Assembly: GCA_964017065.1 (NCBI GenBank)
Contig: OZ024784.1
Location: forward strand, 891,098 to 955,097
DNA length: 64,000 nt
Source: Haliclona indistincta
Taxonomy: Eukaryota; Porifera; Demospongiae; Haplosclerida; Chalinidae
Reading direction: 5' to 3'
Shown here: piece by piece, positions 63,969-64,000 of the stretch
How positions within the stretch are numbered: the stretch's first letter is position 1
Layout of the letters: each line of letters starts with the position of its first letter
The notes under the pieces: generated by a model
Told to the model about the DNA's origin: nothing
The model's database searches: none
Seen by the model: the letters and a program-made list of their open reading frames with translations, nothing else
Position numbers and translations under genes: made by a program

Positions 63969-64000
63969 TGTGGAGAGACAGAGAGAGAGAGAGAGAGAGA
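63969..64000. repeat. (AG)n microsatellite at window end
   Basis: GA dinucleotide repeat running off the end, within the next HGSNAT-like intron. Confidence 0.9.

Overview
The window is nuclear DNA from a compact animal genome. The genes are intron-rich, with most introns about 45-100 nt and clean GT-AG junctions. They include animal-type products: a seven-cysteine TGF-beta ligand, death-fold/coiled-coil adaptors, DNA polymerase beta, ciliary proteins CFAP299 and EFCAB6, and NF-kB-pathway-like UBAN proteins. Very short introns, small intergenic spaces and many head-to-head gene pairs suggest an early-branching animal, most likely a demosponge. That assignment is an inference and was not checked by any search. 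I reassembled 21 gene models by joining exons across splice sites in consistent phase; where a human orthologue is known, the spliced lengths agree well (POLB 336 aa, ZDHHC6 411 aa, CFAP299 244 aa).

Layout. 0.5-1.7 kb (-): a small CARD plus coiled-coil protein. 2.0-4.6 kb (-): DDX21/50-type nucleolar RNA helicase, head-to-head with an MS4A/CD20-like tetraspan (4.8-6.2 kb, +). 6.5-11.4 kb (-): a long disordered scaffold ending in ZU5 plus a UPA-like region, divergent from a PH-domain scaffold (12.5-15.8 kb, +). 16.4-19.1 kb (+): ZGRF1-like N-terminal-domain protein. 20.9-22.1 kb (+): TGF-beta ligand with a TATA box. 23.0-27.4 kb (-): CFAP299. 27.6-30.5 kb (-): ZDHHC6, head-to-head with EFCAB6-like (30.6-35.7 kb, +). 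36.7-39.3 kb (+): coiled-coil protein. 39.5-43.0 kb (-): NFU1, head-to-head with a TNIP-like coiled-coil gene (43.1-45.1 kb, +). 45.4-46.8 kb (-) and 46.9-47.8 kb (+): two divergent small membrane proteins. 48.3-49.7 kb and 50.3-52.2 kb (-): two UBAN coiled-coil proteins (TNIP/ABIN/optineurin class). 52.3-55.7 kb: gene-free. 55.8-57.2 kb (+): death-fold-like plus coiled coil plus C-terminal UBZ-type zinc finger. 57.4-59.0 kb (-): POLB, head-to-head with a Ser-rich coiled-coil gene (59.2-63.3 kb, +, interrupted by a 200-N gap). 63.5 kb to beyond the end (-): the last two exons of an HGSNAT-like acetyltransferase.

The notable theme is the number of ubiquitin/NF-kB-type adaptor parts: a CARD-coiled coil, two UBAN proteins, a related TNIP-like coiled coil, and a death-fold/UBZ protein. 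A second theme is a pair of adjacent docking scaffolds with IRS/GAB-style tyrosine motifs. Repeats include a tRNA-derived SINE (two copies), a 5'-truncated LINE fragment with a restriction-like endonuclease domain inside an EFCAB6 intron, 77-, 84- and 47-bp tandem arrays, a 112-bp duplication across an exon/splice donor, GTGA microsatellites that start at splice donors, and a MITE-like family with a TTTTGGCGAAT core.
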